NCBI RefSeq assembly: GCF_003148825.1
Contig: NZ_QGGZ01000004.1
Span: forward strand, 124,001 to 188,000
Direction of reading: 5' to 3'
Length of the DNA stretch: 64,000 bases
DNA from: Streptomyces sp. CG 926
GTDB lineage: Bacteria; Actinomycetota; Actinomycetes; Streptomycetales; Streptomycetaceae
A model generated the notes under the pieces. It was given only the letters and a program-made list of their open reading frames with translations. It ran no database searches and was not told where the DNA came from. The position numbers and the translations under genes were made by a program. This document shows positions 8,755 to 16,917 of the stretch, piece by piece (position 1 is the first letter of the stretch; each line of letters begins with the position of its first letter).

Positions 8755-10644
8755 ATGGACATGGAAGTCACCGCCTGGACGTCGCTGCACAGCGCGATCA
8801 ACGCCCAGCAGGACCGTCGCCCGCTCTCCCGGGCCGGCCTGCGCCGCGTCGCCGCCTTCGCCCGCCCGCACCGCCGCGGGCTCACCCTCTTCCTGCTGCT
8901 GAGTGTGGTGACGGCGCTGCTCGCGGTGGCCACGCCGGTGCTCGCCAGCCGGGTCGTCACCGCCATCGTGGACGGCCGGGACAGCTCAGCGGTCACCCGG
9001 CTGGCCCTGCTCATCGCGCTGATCGCGGTCGCGGAGGCCGGACTCGGGCTGCTGACCCGCCGGCTCTCCGCCACGCTCGGCGAGGGGCTGATCCTGGATC
9101 TGCGGACGGCGGTCTTCGACCACGTGCAGCGGATGCCGGTCGCGTTCTTCACCCGGACCCGTACGGGGGCCCTGGTCAGCCGGCTCAACAACGATGTGAT
9201 CGGCGCCCAGCGGGCTTTCAGCAACACCCTGTCGGGGGTGGTCGCCAATACCGTCACCCTGCTGCTGACCCTCACCGTGATGCTGAGCATCTCCTGGCAG
9301 ATCACCCTGCTGGCGCTGGTGCTGCTGCCCGTGTTCGTGCTGCCCGCGCGTCGGACGGGGGCGCGGATGGCGGCCATGCAGCGGGAGGCCTCCGCGCTGA
9401 ACGCCGCGATGGGCACCCAGATGACCGAGCGGTTCTCGGCCCCCGGCGCGACGCTGGTCAAGCTCTTCGGGCGACCCGCCGACGAGTCCGCGGAGTTCGC
9501 GGCCCGGGCGGCGCGGGTGCGGGACATCGGGATCCGTACGGCGATGGCTCAGTCGGCCTTCATCACGGCCCTCACCCTGGTCTCGGCGCTCGCCCTGGCG
9601 CTCGTCTACGGGCTGGGCGGGTTCTACGCCCTGCGCGGTTCCCTGGACGCCGGTTCGGTCGTCGCCCTCGCCCTGCTCCTGACCCGGCTGTACGCCCCGC
9701 TGACCGCGCTCGCCGGCGCCCGCGTCGAGGTGATGAGCGCGATGGTGAGCTTCGAGCGGGTCTTCGAGATCCTCGACCTGAAGCCGCTCATCGCCCAGAA
9801 GGAGGACGCCCGCCGGGTGCCGCAGGGGCCGGTGGCCGTGGAGTTCGACCGGGTCTCCTTCGGCTACCCGGCCGCCGACAAGGTCTCCCTCGCCTCGCTG
9901 GAGGAGGTCGCCACCCTGGACGCCCGGGGCGGTACTCAGGTCCTGCACGAGGTGTCCTTCCGGGCCGAGCCGGGCCAGATGGTCGCCCTCGTCGGCTCGT
10001 CCGGCGCCGGCAAGTCGACGATCGCGCAGCTGCTGCCACGGCTGTACGACGCCGACGCGGGCGCGATCCGCCTCGCCGGGATCGACGTACGGGACCTCAC
10101 CGCCGACTCGATCCGCGAGACGCTCGGCATGGTCACCCAGGACGGGCACCTCTTCCACGAGTCGGTACGGGCCAACCTGCTGCTGGCCCGCCCGGAGGCC
10201 TCCGAGGAGGAGATCTGGGAGGCGCTGCGGCGCTCGCGCCTCGACGGGCTCGTCGCCTCGCTGCCCGACGGGCTGGACACCGTGGTCGGGGAGCGCGGCT
10301 ACCGGCTCTCGGGCGGGGAACGTCAACGGCTGACCATCGCCCGGCTGCTGCTGGCCCGGCAGCGGGTGGTGATCCTCGACGAGGCCACCGCTCACCTGGA
10401 CTCCACCTCGGAGGCCGCGGTGCAGGAGGCCCTCGGCGAGGCGCTGGCGGGCCGGACCGCGGTGGTGATCGCGCACCGGCTGTCGACCGTACAGGCGGCG
10501 GACCTGATCCTGGTGGTCGAGAACGGCCGGATCGTGGAACGGGGCACGCACACCGAATTGCTGGCGGCGGGCGGGCGGTACGAGGAGCTCTATCGCACGC
10601 AGTTCGCGGTGTCGGACGGCGAGGCACCGGTGTCGGGAGCATGA
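8755..10644 (+). CDS. ABC exporter, fused permease and ATPase
   Basis: This 629-residue half-transporter carries an N-terminal six-helix exporter domain (about 35-335) and a nucleotide-binding domain. Walker A is GSSGAGKST (about 413), the signature LSGGERQR (about 517), Walker B VVILDEATAHLD, and the H-loop VVIAHRLSTV, so all catalytic elements are present. A roughly 25-residue insertion lies between the first strand (SFGYPAADKV) and the Walker A strand. It should work as a homodimer exporting a lipid, drug or peptide. The start is ATG 8755, or the second Met two codons later; neither has a ribosome site. The VOC gene follows after 7 bp, so an efflux-plus-binding operon is likely. Confidence 0.93.
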   Translation: MDMEVTAWTSLHSAINAQQDRRPLSRAGLRRVAAFARPHRRGLTLFLLLSVVTALLAVATPVLASRVVTAIVDGRDSSAVTRLALLIALIAVAEAGLGLLTRRLSATLGEGLILDLRTAVFDHVQRMPVAFFTRTRTGALVSRLNNDVIGAQRAFSNTLSGVVANTVTLLLTLTVMLSISWQITLLALVLLPVFVLPARRTGARMAAMQREASALNAAMGTQMTERFSAPGATLVKLFGRPADESAEFAARAARVRDIGIRTAMAQSAFITALTLVSALALALVYGLGGFYALRGSLDAGSVVALALLLTRLYAPLTALAGARVEVMSAMVSFERVFEILDLKPLIAQKEDARRVPQGPVAVEFDRVSFGYPAADKVSLASLEEVATLDARGGTQVLHEVSFRAEPGQMVALVGSSGAGKSTIAQLLPRLYDADAGAIRLAGIDVRDLTADSIRETLGMVTQDGHLFHESVRANLLLARPEASEEEIWEALRRSRLDGLVASLPDGLDTVVGERGYRLSGGERQRLTIARLLLARQRVVILDEATAHLDSTSEAAVQEALGEALAGRTAVVIAHRLSTVQAADLILVVENGRIVERGTHTELLAAGGRYEELYRTQFAVSDGEAPVSGA

Positions 10645-10651
10645 TGCCGGG

Positions 10652-11035
10652 ATGGACATCAAACTGGAACTCGTCGCCGTCCCCGTCACCGACATCGACC
10701 GGGCCAAGGCCTTCTACGAGAAGCTCGGCTTCAACGCCGACCATGACGTCACCGTCAGCGAGGACATCCGCTTCGTCCAGCTGACCCCGCCGGGGTCGGC
10801 CTGTTCGATCGCGATCGGCAAGGGGCTGACCCGGATGACCCCCGGTTCGCTGGACAACATGCAGGTGGTCGTCACCGACATCGAGGAGGCGTACGAGGAC
10901 CTGCGCGGCCGAGGGGTGGAGGTGACGGAGATCCAGGACCTGCCGTGGGGCTCGTTCGTCTACTTCTCCGACCCCGACGGCAACGGCTGGGCGGTGCAGC
11001 AGACCACGCCCCGCAAGACGGCGGACACCGCCTGA
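10652..11035 (+). CDS. VOC-family (glyoxalase/bleomycin-resistance-like) protein
   Basis: The 127-residue protein has the paired beta-alpha-beta-beta-beta units of the VOC superfamily. The first strand is LELVAVPVTDIDRAKAFYEKLGF and the last is VYFSDPDGNGWAVQQ. The usual metal ligands are incomplete: the first strand has Glu/Val where His is common, and the last has Gln where Glu is common. It is therefore more likely a binding or resistance protein than a metal-dependent lyase. It lies 7 bp after the ABC exporter and before a strong terminator, so the pair forms one transcription unit, probably handling the same toxic small molecule. Confidence 0.88.
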   Translation: MDIKLELVAVPVTDIDRAKAFYEKLGFNADHDVTVSEDIRFVQLTPPGSACSIAIGKGLTRMTPGSLDNMQVVVTDIEEAYEDLRGRGVEVTEIQDLPWGSFVYFSDPDGNGWAVQQTTPRKTADTA

Positions 11036-11102
11036 GTTCCGGGCCGACGGCCCCGACGGCTCGCGACGGCACCCGGCGACCACCGGCGGCGACCGGCGGC
11101 CA

Positions 11103-11139
11103 CCGGCGGGGGTGCGCCGGTCCGGCGCGCCCCCGCCGG
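11103..11139 (+). terminator. Strong terminator after exporter-VOC operon
   Basis: An 18-bp inverted repeat (11103-11120 against 11122-11139) has a single G-T wobble and an apex around CGGTCCG. It ends the exporter/VOC unit and separates it from the downstream ligase-like gene. A GC-rich degenerate repeat of the ACCGGCGGC type occupies 11080-11110. Confidence 0.75.
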
Positions 11140-11286
11140 GGCGCCGTTCCTCCTGGTCGGCGGCGCTCGTTGGACCTTCCGCCGAGGACATGGCGCGGCC
11201 GTGGTCGGGAAAGCGCATTGCCCGCGACGGTGTTCACGGCTTGGCTTGTGCGGGTCGCAACGGTGCGGTTCTCCCCGAGGAAGCGA

Positions 11287-12657
11287 ATGACATCCCTGCT
11301 CGACGGCTGCACGCCGTGGCCCGCCGATCTCGTCGACCGCTACCGGGCGGCCGGGCACTGGCGCGGCGACACGCTGGACGACCTGCTGCGCGACCGGTCC
11401 CTGCGGTACGGACCGCGGACCGCGCTCGTGCACGGCGGGACCCGCCTCACGTACGCGAACCTGAACCGGCGCGTGGACCGGACGGCCGCCGGGTTCCGGC
11501 TACGCGGCCTGCGGCCCGGGCAGCGGGTGGTCGTCCAACTGCCGAACGTGCCCGAGTTCGTCATCACCGTGTTCGCCCTGATGCGCGTCGGCGCGATCCC
11601 CGTGTTCTGTCCGATGACGTACCGCGCGGCCGAGGTGTCACACCTCGTGCGGGTCGGCCAGGCCGTCGGCCACGTCGCTCCCCGGGCCCACCAGGGTTTC
11701 GACCTCACGGCGATGGCGGCGGACATCGCCGCCCACGGTCCGTTCCTGCGGCGGGTGTTCACCTTCGAGGCACCGGGCGAGTCCTCCCCGTACGGCGGCT
11801 TCACCGTCGACCCGGCCGGCTGCCACTACTACCCGCTGGGCTCCCTCGACTCCCCGCCCGAGCGGCGGCTCGCGCAGAGCGCCGAGCAGGTGGCCTTCTT
11901 CCTGACCTCCGGCAGTACCGGCGCGGAGCCCGCGCTCGTTCCGCGTACCCACGACGACTACGCCTACCAGGTCCGGGCCGCCGCCGAGGTGGTGTCGCTC
12001 ACCGAGGACGACGTGTACCTGGCCGTGCTGCCCGCCGCGTCCGACTTCGCCTTCGGCTGCCCCGGCATCGTCGGCACCCTCTCGGCCGGCGGCGCCGTCG
12101 TCCTGGCCGAGGACCCGGCGGCCGCCGCGTGCCTGGCGGCCGTCGAACGGGAGCGGGTCACCGTCACCTCCCTGGAGCCCTCCGCCGTTCGGCGCTGGCT
12201 CGACCTGCTCCCCACGTCCCGGGCCGACCTGAGCAGTCTGCGTCTCGTACAGATCGGCGGCGGGCCCTTGGACCGGGAGACCGCCGAACGCGTGGGCCCC
12301 GAGTTGGGCTGTCGCCTGCAGCAGGTCTTCGGCACGGCCGAGGGGGTACTCACGCTCACCCGGCCCGCCGACGCGGACGGGACCGTACTCGGCACGCAGG
12401 GTCGCCCGCTCTCGCCCGACGACGAGATCCGCGTGGTCGACGCCGCCGGCGAGGACCTGCCCGACGGGGAACCCGGCGAGCTGCTGGCCCGCGGCCCCCA
12501 CATCCCGCGGGGCTACTACCGGGCGCCCGACCGCGACGCGCGCTCCTTCACCCCCGACGGCTACTTCCGCACCGGTGCCCTCACGCGGCGCACCCCGGAC
12601 GGCGATCTGGTGGTGATCGGCCACCTCACGGACGTCCCGTCCGCTTCCTGTTCCTGA
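11287..12657 (+). CDS. Truncated 2,3-dihydroxybenzoate-AMP-ligase-like protein
   Basis: The 456-residue product opens with TPWPADLVDRYRAAGHWRG, the hallmark N-terminus of DhbE/EntE-type salicylate or dihydroxybenzoate AMP ligases, which are normally about 540 residues. It stops right at the hinge (VVIGHLTD), so the whole C-terminal domain with the catalytic Lys is missing. The ATP loop SGSTGAEPALVPRTH lacks the usual Lys. The ribose-binding Asp of TGD is Ala (RTGALTRR). The aryl-acid His-Asn pair is Ser252-Asp253 (LPAASDFAF). No remnant of the lost domain is evident before the next gene. It is best read as a pseudoenzyme that may still bind an aryl acid. Start ATG 11287 follows CCGAGGAAGCGA. 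Confidence 0.8.
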   Translation: MTSLLDGCTPWPADLVDRYRAAGHWRGDTLDDLLRDRSLRYGPRTALVHGGTRLTYANLNRRVDRTAAGFRLRGLRPGQRVVVQLPNVPEFVITVFALMRVGAIPVFCPMTYRAAEVSHLVRVGQAVGHVAPRAHQGFDLTAMAADIAAHGPFLRRVFTFEAPGESSPYGGFTVDPAGCHYYPLGSLDSPPERRLAQSAEQVAFFLTSGSTGAEPALVPRTHDDYAYQVRAAAEVVSLTEDDVYLAVLPAASDFAFGCPGIVGTLSAGGAVVLAEDPAAAACLAAVERERVTVTSLEPSAVRRWLDLLPTSRADLSSLRLVQIGGGPLDRETAERVGPELGCRLQQVFGTAEGVLTLTRPADADGTVLGTQGRPLSPDDEIRVVDAAGEDLPDGEPGELLARGPHIPRGYYRAPDRDARSFTPDGYFRTGALTRRTPDGDLVVIGHLTDVPSASCS

Positions 12658-12686
12658 CGGCGGGGGCCCGGTGAAAGGATGTGCCG

Positions 12687-13220
12687 ATGTCGACGAACCG
12701 TGAGCCGATGGACCACCGGCCGATGGATCTCGAGGCCTATGTCGAACGGACGCGCGGTGGGCCGTGCTTCGTGTGCGCCTTCCTCGCCGGCCACCCCGAC
12801 TACGCGCACGAGAGCGTCTTCGAGGACGACCACCACGTGGCCTTCCTCGACCGCTGGCCCACGCTGCCCGGAAAGGTCCTGGTGGCACCCAAGGCGCACA
12901 TCGAGCACGCCGTGCGCGATCTGGACCCCGCGGCCTACACCCGGCTGATGCTGGTCGTACGGGAGGTCGCCCTCGCCGTCGAGGACGTCTTCGACAGCGA
13001 GCGCACCTACCTGTACTCGCTGGGGAGCCGGCAGGGCAACGCCCACATGCACTGGCACATCGCGGCGCTGCCGCCCGGAGTTCCCTACGAGCGGCAGCAG
13101 TTCCACTCCCTGATGACCGAGAACGGGGTGCTCTCGCCGTCGCCCGCGGAGCGCGCCGCCACGGCGGCGCTCCTGCGCGCGGCCGTCACCGCGCGCGGAG
13201 TCCTCGTACCGCCGCGGTGA
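12687..13220 (+). CDS. HIT-family nucleotide hydrolase
   Basis: The 177-residue protein carries the histidine triad as GNAHMHWHIAAL (about 117-128) and an N-terminal PCFVC metal-site-like motif, with FLDRWPTLPGKVLVAPKAHI as the family core strand. HIT enzymes cleave nucleoside phosphoramidates, dinucleotides and acyl-adenylates. The ATG at 12687 is preferred over GTG 12681 because GAAAGGA lies 7 bases before it. It starts only 30 bp after the truncated AMP-ligase-like gene, so the two are probably co-transcribed; an adenylate-clearing role would fit but is inference. Confidence 0.9.
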   Translation: MSTNREPMDHRPMDLEAYVERTRGGPCFVCAFLAGHPDYAHESVFEDDHHVAFLDRWPTLPGKVLVAPKAHIEHAVRDLDPAAYTRLMLVVREVALAVEDVFDSERTYLYSLGSRQGNAHMHWHIAALPPGVPYERQQFHSLMTENGVLSPSPAERAATAALLRAAVTARGVLVPPR

Positions 13221-13258
13221 GCTCGGGCTCCGCGGTGGGCTCAGGCCCTGCGGTTGGC

Positions 13259-13606
13259 TCAGGCCTCTGCCGCGGCGTGGTGGTGGTCGAGCTCCCAGGC
13301 GTGGTGCTTGAACTCGTGGCGGAAGTCGGCGTGGTCCTCCCACTGGCGGGCGATCCCGCGCAGCACGTCCCAGTTGTGCTCCACCGACTGGTCGATGACG
13401 CGGCGCATGGCCGGTTCGGCGGACGCCCGCTTCTCGATGAGGCCCTTGATCGCGGAGGCCTCCAGGACGGAGTTCCGCAGCGCACGCAGGGCGCGGGAGG
13501 TGTCATCCATGGCGAAGCCGTGCTCGCTGCCCGTCGCTTCGTCGAACAGCGGGGTGAGCCGCGCCTCGATGAATGCGGTGATCCGCTCGAAGTGCTGCAC
13601 GTCCAT
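13259..13606 (-). CDS. Small soluble protein, DUF6221-like
   Basis: The 115-residue protein is acidic/His-rich and helical. It resembles DUF6221 proteins of Streptomyces in its start (a helix like FIEARLTPLFDEA), a central LRALRNSVLEASAIKGLIEK helix, and an end like RGIARQWEDHADFRHEF followed by a His-rich tail. Start ATG 13606 has GAGAGGGAG upstream and is better than the ATG nine codons earlier. The function is unknown. It is divergent from the SigJ-like gene. Confidence 0.65.
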   Translation of the reverse strand: MDVQHFERITAFIEARLTPLFDEATGSEHGFAMDDTSRALRALRNSVLEASAIKGLIEKRASAEPAMRRVIDQSVEHNWDVLRGIARQWEDHADFRHEFKHHAWELDHHHAAAEA

Positions 13607-13744
13607 CGGGGGCTCCCTCTCCTGCCGGACCACGTCGTGCGTCCGGCGTCTCCACTCGCTTGTGCTGTTCGGGGGCCATTATCCAGCAGCCCACGTGATC
13701 TGTTTTGATGATCCACTGTGCACGATCGACTGGGGGGTGGTCCG

Positions 13745-14629
13745 GTGGACGGGAATTCAGGGCTGACGGAACGTTTCGAGGAGCACCGCTCTCATCTGAG
13801 AGCGGTGTCCTACCGCATGCTCGGCTCACTGGCCGAGGCCGAGGACGCCGTCCAGGAGGCCTGGCTGCGCCTCGACCGTTCCGATGTCAGTGAGGTCGAG
13901 AACCTCGGCGGCTGGCTGACGACGGTCGTGTCGCGCGTCTGCCTGAACATGCTGCGCTCGCGCGAGTCCCGGCGTGAGGACCCCATGGAGGCGTATCCGA
14001 CCGACCCCGCCGTCGACCGTGCGGAGACGGTCGACCCCGAACAGGAGGCCCTGCTGGCCGATTCGGTGGGGCTTGCGCTGCTGGTGGTGCTCGACCAGCT
14101 GGCACCGGCCGAACGGCTCACGTTCGTGCTGCACGACCTGTTCGCCGTGCCCTTCGACGAGATCGCCCCGATGATCGAGAAGACCCCGGCGGCGACCCGG
14201 CAGCTCGCGAGCCGCGCCCGCCGCCGCGTCAAGGGGGCCCCGCTGGTACCCGAGGCCGATCTGACCCGTCAGCGCCGCGTCGTGGACGCCTTCCTCGCCG
14301 CCACCCGCGGCGGCAACTTCGACGCGCTCGTCACCCTGCTCCACCCCGATGTGGTGCTCCGCGCCGACAAGGCCGTCGTCCCCACCGCCGCCCCGATCTT
14401 CCTGCGCGGCGCCGTCACCGTCGCCACGAGCGCGATGGCCGCCATGCAGCGGGCACGGGCCACAGCGCCGGCCCTGGTCGACGGAGTGGTCGGCCTGGCG
14501 ATGGCCCCGCTGGGACGGCTGTTCCTGGTACTCGGTTTCACGATCGAGGACGGTCTGATCACCGAGATCGACATCATGGCGGAACCGGAGCGGCTCGGCG
14601 CGCTCGAACTCGCCGCGCTCGACGTCTGA
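13745..14629 (+). CDS. ECF sigma factor, SigJ/ECF41-like
   Basis: The 294-residue protein contains sigma region 2 (about 5-70, ending in AEDAVQEAWLRLDR), region 4 (about 105-160, with FDEIAPMIEKTPAATRQLASRARRR), and a SnoaL-like C-terminal extension (about 175-290). This is the layout of SigJ/ECF41 factors, in which the extension replaces a separate anti-sigma factor and modulates promoter binding. Start GTG 13745 is preferred because GGGGGGTGG lies just upstream; GTG 13718, nine codons earlier, is possible. No adjacent carboxymuconolactone-decarboxylase or DoxX-type target gene, usual for ECF41, is seen. A terminator hairpin follows. Confidence 0.9.
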   Translation: MDGNSGLTERFEEHRSHLRAVSYRMLGSLAEAEDAVQEAWLRLDRSDVSEVENLGGWLTTVVSRVCLNMLRSRESRREDPMEAYPTDPAVDRAETVDPEQEALLADSVGLALLVVLDQLAPAERLTFVLHDLFAVPFDEIAPMIEKTPAATRQLASRARRRVKGAPLVPEADLTRQRRVVDAFLAATRGGNFDALVTLLHPDVVLRADKAVVPTAAPIFLRGAVTVATSAMAAMQRARATAPALVDGVVGLAMAPLGRLFLVLGFTIEDGLITEIDIMAEPERLGALELAALDV

Positions 14630-14670
14630 GGGCCGGACGGCCGCCGCCCGGAAGCGGCCGTAGCGATTCC

Positions 14671-14702
14671 GTGCCGCGGCCGCCTCTTCTGGGCCGCGGC
14701 AC
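14671..14702 (+). terminator. Terminator after SigJ-like gene
   Basis: An 11-bp perfect inverted repeat (GTGCCGCGGCC and complement) encloses a 10-nt loop (GCCTCTTCTG). It lies 42 bp after the sigma factor stop and just before the next start. Confidence 0.75.
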
Positions 14703-14722
14703 GGCGCTCACATACTGGCGCC

Positions 14723-15943
14723 GTGACCGACTACGTCAAGCACCTGCCCACAGCGGCGATACCGGAGGGCCCGGTCGCCGTCTGGGAAGTCGACCATGCC
14801 CGGCGCTGGCTCCGGGCCCGCGTCCCCGCGCTCTTCTCGCCCGTCGCCGGCAGCCGGCTCCTCGTGATCCCGGTCGTCGTCGCCCTCCTGCTGACGGTTC
14901 GGCAGAACGCCGAGGGGCGCGCCTTCGCGGCGGCCGTCCTGCTGGCCGCGCTGCCGCTCTGGTTCCGCTACCTGCCGGTGGCCACCCTGCTCGCCTCCCT
15001 CACCCTCGCGTACGACGCGGCCCGTACCCTTTCCGACACCTCCGGCCCCTCCGACACGACGGGCCGGGCCGGTCCCGGCCTGGTTCTCGGCCTTGCCGCG
15101 TGGGCGTCCACCGGCGTACTGCTCCGCCTGCGTGCCCGCCGCCGTCAACGCGAACTGGCCCTCGCCGCGGCCGGACCCGCCCGCTTCCCGCTGCCGGCCA
15201 CCCTTCCTGTCGGCCACCGCCACCGCGGCCGGCCGGGGATCGTCCTCGGCTCCGTGTGCTCGCTCGCGGCCGCCCCGGCCCTCACCCACCCGTACGGGCC
15301 GTTCGAGGGACGGTTGCTCACCTCGCTGTTGCTGGTCGTCGGTTCCACCGCGCTCGGTCGGGGCCTGGTCTCGCACGGGACGGCGCGCCGCCTGCGCGCC
15401 CGGCCGCAGCCCGCGCTCCTGGTCGGTGTACGGGAGGCGGGGTCCGGCCACCACTGGCTGTACCCGGACGCCGATTCCCCCACCGGCCCGCCCCTGATCG
15501 CCCACTTCCCCCGGGCCCAGGACACCGTCACGGGGCAGCGGGTCCTGCTCGCAGGCTCCGAGCCGACCCTGCGCACGACCCACCACGACATCGACCCGGA
15601 ACGGGAACCGTTCCAGGCCGTCCTGTACGGGGCCGTGTACGAGGGGGCCGAGGTCGTCCTGGAGAGCGCCGTGTACGAGCGGGGTGTCCGCCTCGTCCCG
15701 CAGGTGACGGCCGCGGTGCTGGTCCCCCGTCGGCGCCACGGGCTGAGCGGGTGGAAGCCGGCGGGCACCTCGTACCGGGAGGCCGTACGGGAGCGGGCGC
15801 GCCAGGAGGAGGAGCGCAGGCGCGAACAGGCGCGGAAACGGGAGGAGTCGCGCGGCTCCGATTCCTCCACCGGCGGCGGCTGCGGAGGGGGATGCGGCGG
15901 CGGGTGCGGCGGAGGGTGTGGGGGCTGCGGCGGCTGCGGCTGA
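14723..15943 (+). CDS. Membrane protein with C-terminal Gly/Cys repeat tail
   Basis: The 406-residue protein starts at GTG 14723 with no evident ribosome site. Hydrophobic segments lie at about 46-60, 70-100, 112-132 and 170-215, in two groups, followed by a roughly 150-residue soluble region (VLLAGSEPTLRTTHHD onward). A charged helix (RERARQEEERRREQARKREE) then leads to a tail of GGGC repeats containing six Cys in the last 25 residues. I do not recognise the main domain. Such Gly-Cys tails occur on several actinobacterial membrane proteins; their role (metal binding, disulphides or acylation) is not known to me. It converges on the GntR regulator gene. Confidence 0.75.
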   Translation: MTDYVKHLPTAAIPEGPVAVWEVDHARRWLRARVPALFSPVAGSRLLVIPVVVALLLTVRQNAEGRAFAAAVLLAALPLWFRYLPVATLLASLTLAYDAARTLSDTSGPSDTTGRAGPGLVLGLAAWASTGVLLRLRARRRQRELALAAAGPARFPLPATLPVGHRHRGRPGIVLGSVCSLAAAPALTHPYGPFEGRLLTSLLLVVGSTALGRGLVSHGTARRLRARPQPALLVGVREAGSGHHWLYPDADSPTGPPLIAHFPRAQDTVTGQRVLLAGSEPTLRTTHHDIDPEREPFQAVLYGAVYEGAEVVLESAVYERGVRLVPQVTAAVLVPRRRHGLSGWKPAGTSYREAVRERARQEEERRREQARKREESRGSDSSTGGGCGGGCGGGCGGGCGGCGGCG

Positions 15944-16074
15944 CCGCCCGCGCACCCGGGAGCGGACGTACAGAACACCAGGCACACCCTCAGGCACACC
16001 CTCGGGAACACACTCGGGAACTCAACTCCGGGGCACACTGCGGGACACGCTCCGGGACACCTTCAACGGCACTT

Positions 16075-16791
16075 TCAGGGCGCGAGTACGTCCAGTTCCT
16101 CCAGCGCGCCCACCGCGATCCGGCGGGTCAGTGCCTCGGCCCGGGCCGCGTCGCCCTCGCGGACCGCCTCGGCCACCTGGACGTGCAAGGTGACGGCGGC
16201 GGGGTCGGGATCGGGGAACATCACCGCGTGTTCGGTGCGTCCGGTCAGGACCTCGGCGACGACGTCCCCGAGGCGGGCGAACATCTCGTTCCCGGAGGCG
16301 TTCAGTACGACGCGGTGGAAGGCGATGTCGTGCCGCAGGTAGCCGTCCAGTTGATGGCCGCGCGAGGTGCGGACCATGCCGAGGGCCGCCTCGGTGAGCT
16401 CGGCGCACTGCTCCGGTGTGGCCAGCCGCGCGGCGAGCCCGGCCGCGACCGGCTCGATCGCGGAGCGCAGCACGGTGAGGGACCGCAGTTGCCGGGGCCG
16501 GTCGGTGCCGGCCAGGCGCCAGCGGATCACGCGCGGGTCGTAGACGTTCCACTCGTCGGTGGGCCGTACCGTGACGCCGACCCGGCGACGGGACTCGACC
16601 AGGTGCATCGACTCCAGGACGCGGACGACCTCGCGTACGACGGTGCGTGAGGCGTCGAAGCGTTCGGCGATCTCGTCCGTGCGCAGGACGCTGCCCGGGA
16701 GGTACTCCCCCGCCGTGATCTCGAGCCCGAGGGTGTCCAGCACATGGGTGTGGAGCCCCTGCCCCTGTCCAGGACTGCCTTCGGTGGTCAT
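16075..16791 (-). CDS. gntR: FadR-type GntR regulator of gluconate use
   Basis: The 238-residue protein has an N-terminal winged helix (about 12-75, with EIAERFDASRTVVREVVRVLE) and a C-terminal FCD ligand domain (about 95-225) whose metal-site residues appear in RHDIAFHRVVLNASGN and the later HVQVAEA helix. It is divergent from the gluconokinase gene, the usual Streptomyces and Corynebacterium arrangement, so it probably represses gntK and itself until gluconate or 6-phosphogluconate is present. The assignment to gluconate rests on the neighbour. The 3' flank (15971-16070) is a degenerate 12-bp direct-repeat tract based on CAGGCACACCCT. Confidence 0.85.
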   Translation of the reverse strand: MTTEGSPGQGQGLHTHVLDTLGLEITAGEYLPGSVLRTDEIAERFDASRTVVREVVRVLESMHLVESRRRVGVTVRPTDEWNVYDPRVIRWRLAGTDRPRQLRSLTVLRSAIEPVAAGLAARLATPEQCAELTEAALGMVRTSRGHQLDGYLRHDIAFHRVVLNASGNEMFARLGDVVAEVLTGRTEHAVMFPDPDPAAVTLHVQVAEAVREGDAARAEALTRRIAVGALEELDVLAP

Positions 16792-16853
16792 GGCGAAAGC
16801 GTACGGTGACGGCTCCAGCGACGAAAGATGTGGCGTTTCCGATCCGGAGCTTG

Positions 16854-16867
16854 AATACGTAGTACTT
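16854..16867. promoter_or_regulatory. Candidate GntR operator
   Basis: AATACGTAGTACTT sits between gntR and gntK with near-symmetric AATAC/GTACTT arms around GTA, the size and form of a FadR-family site. It is the only AT-rich palindromic stretch in this 126-bp divergent spacer. Confidence 0.35.
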
Positions 16868-16917
16868 AATGCGCTTCAGTTGGTGCCACACAAACCGATG
16901 TCGACGAGGACAGCGAG

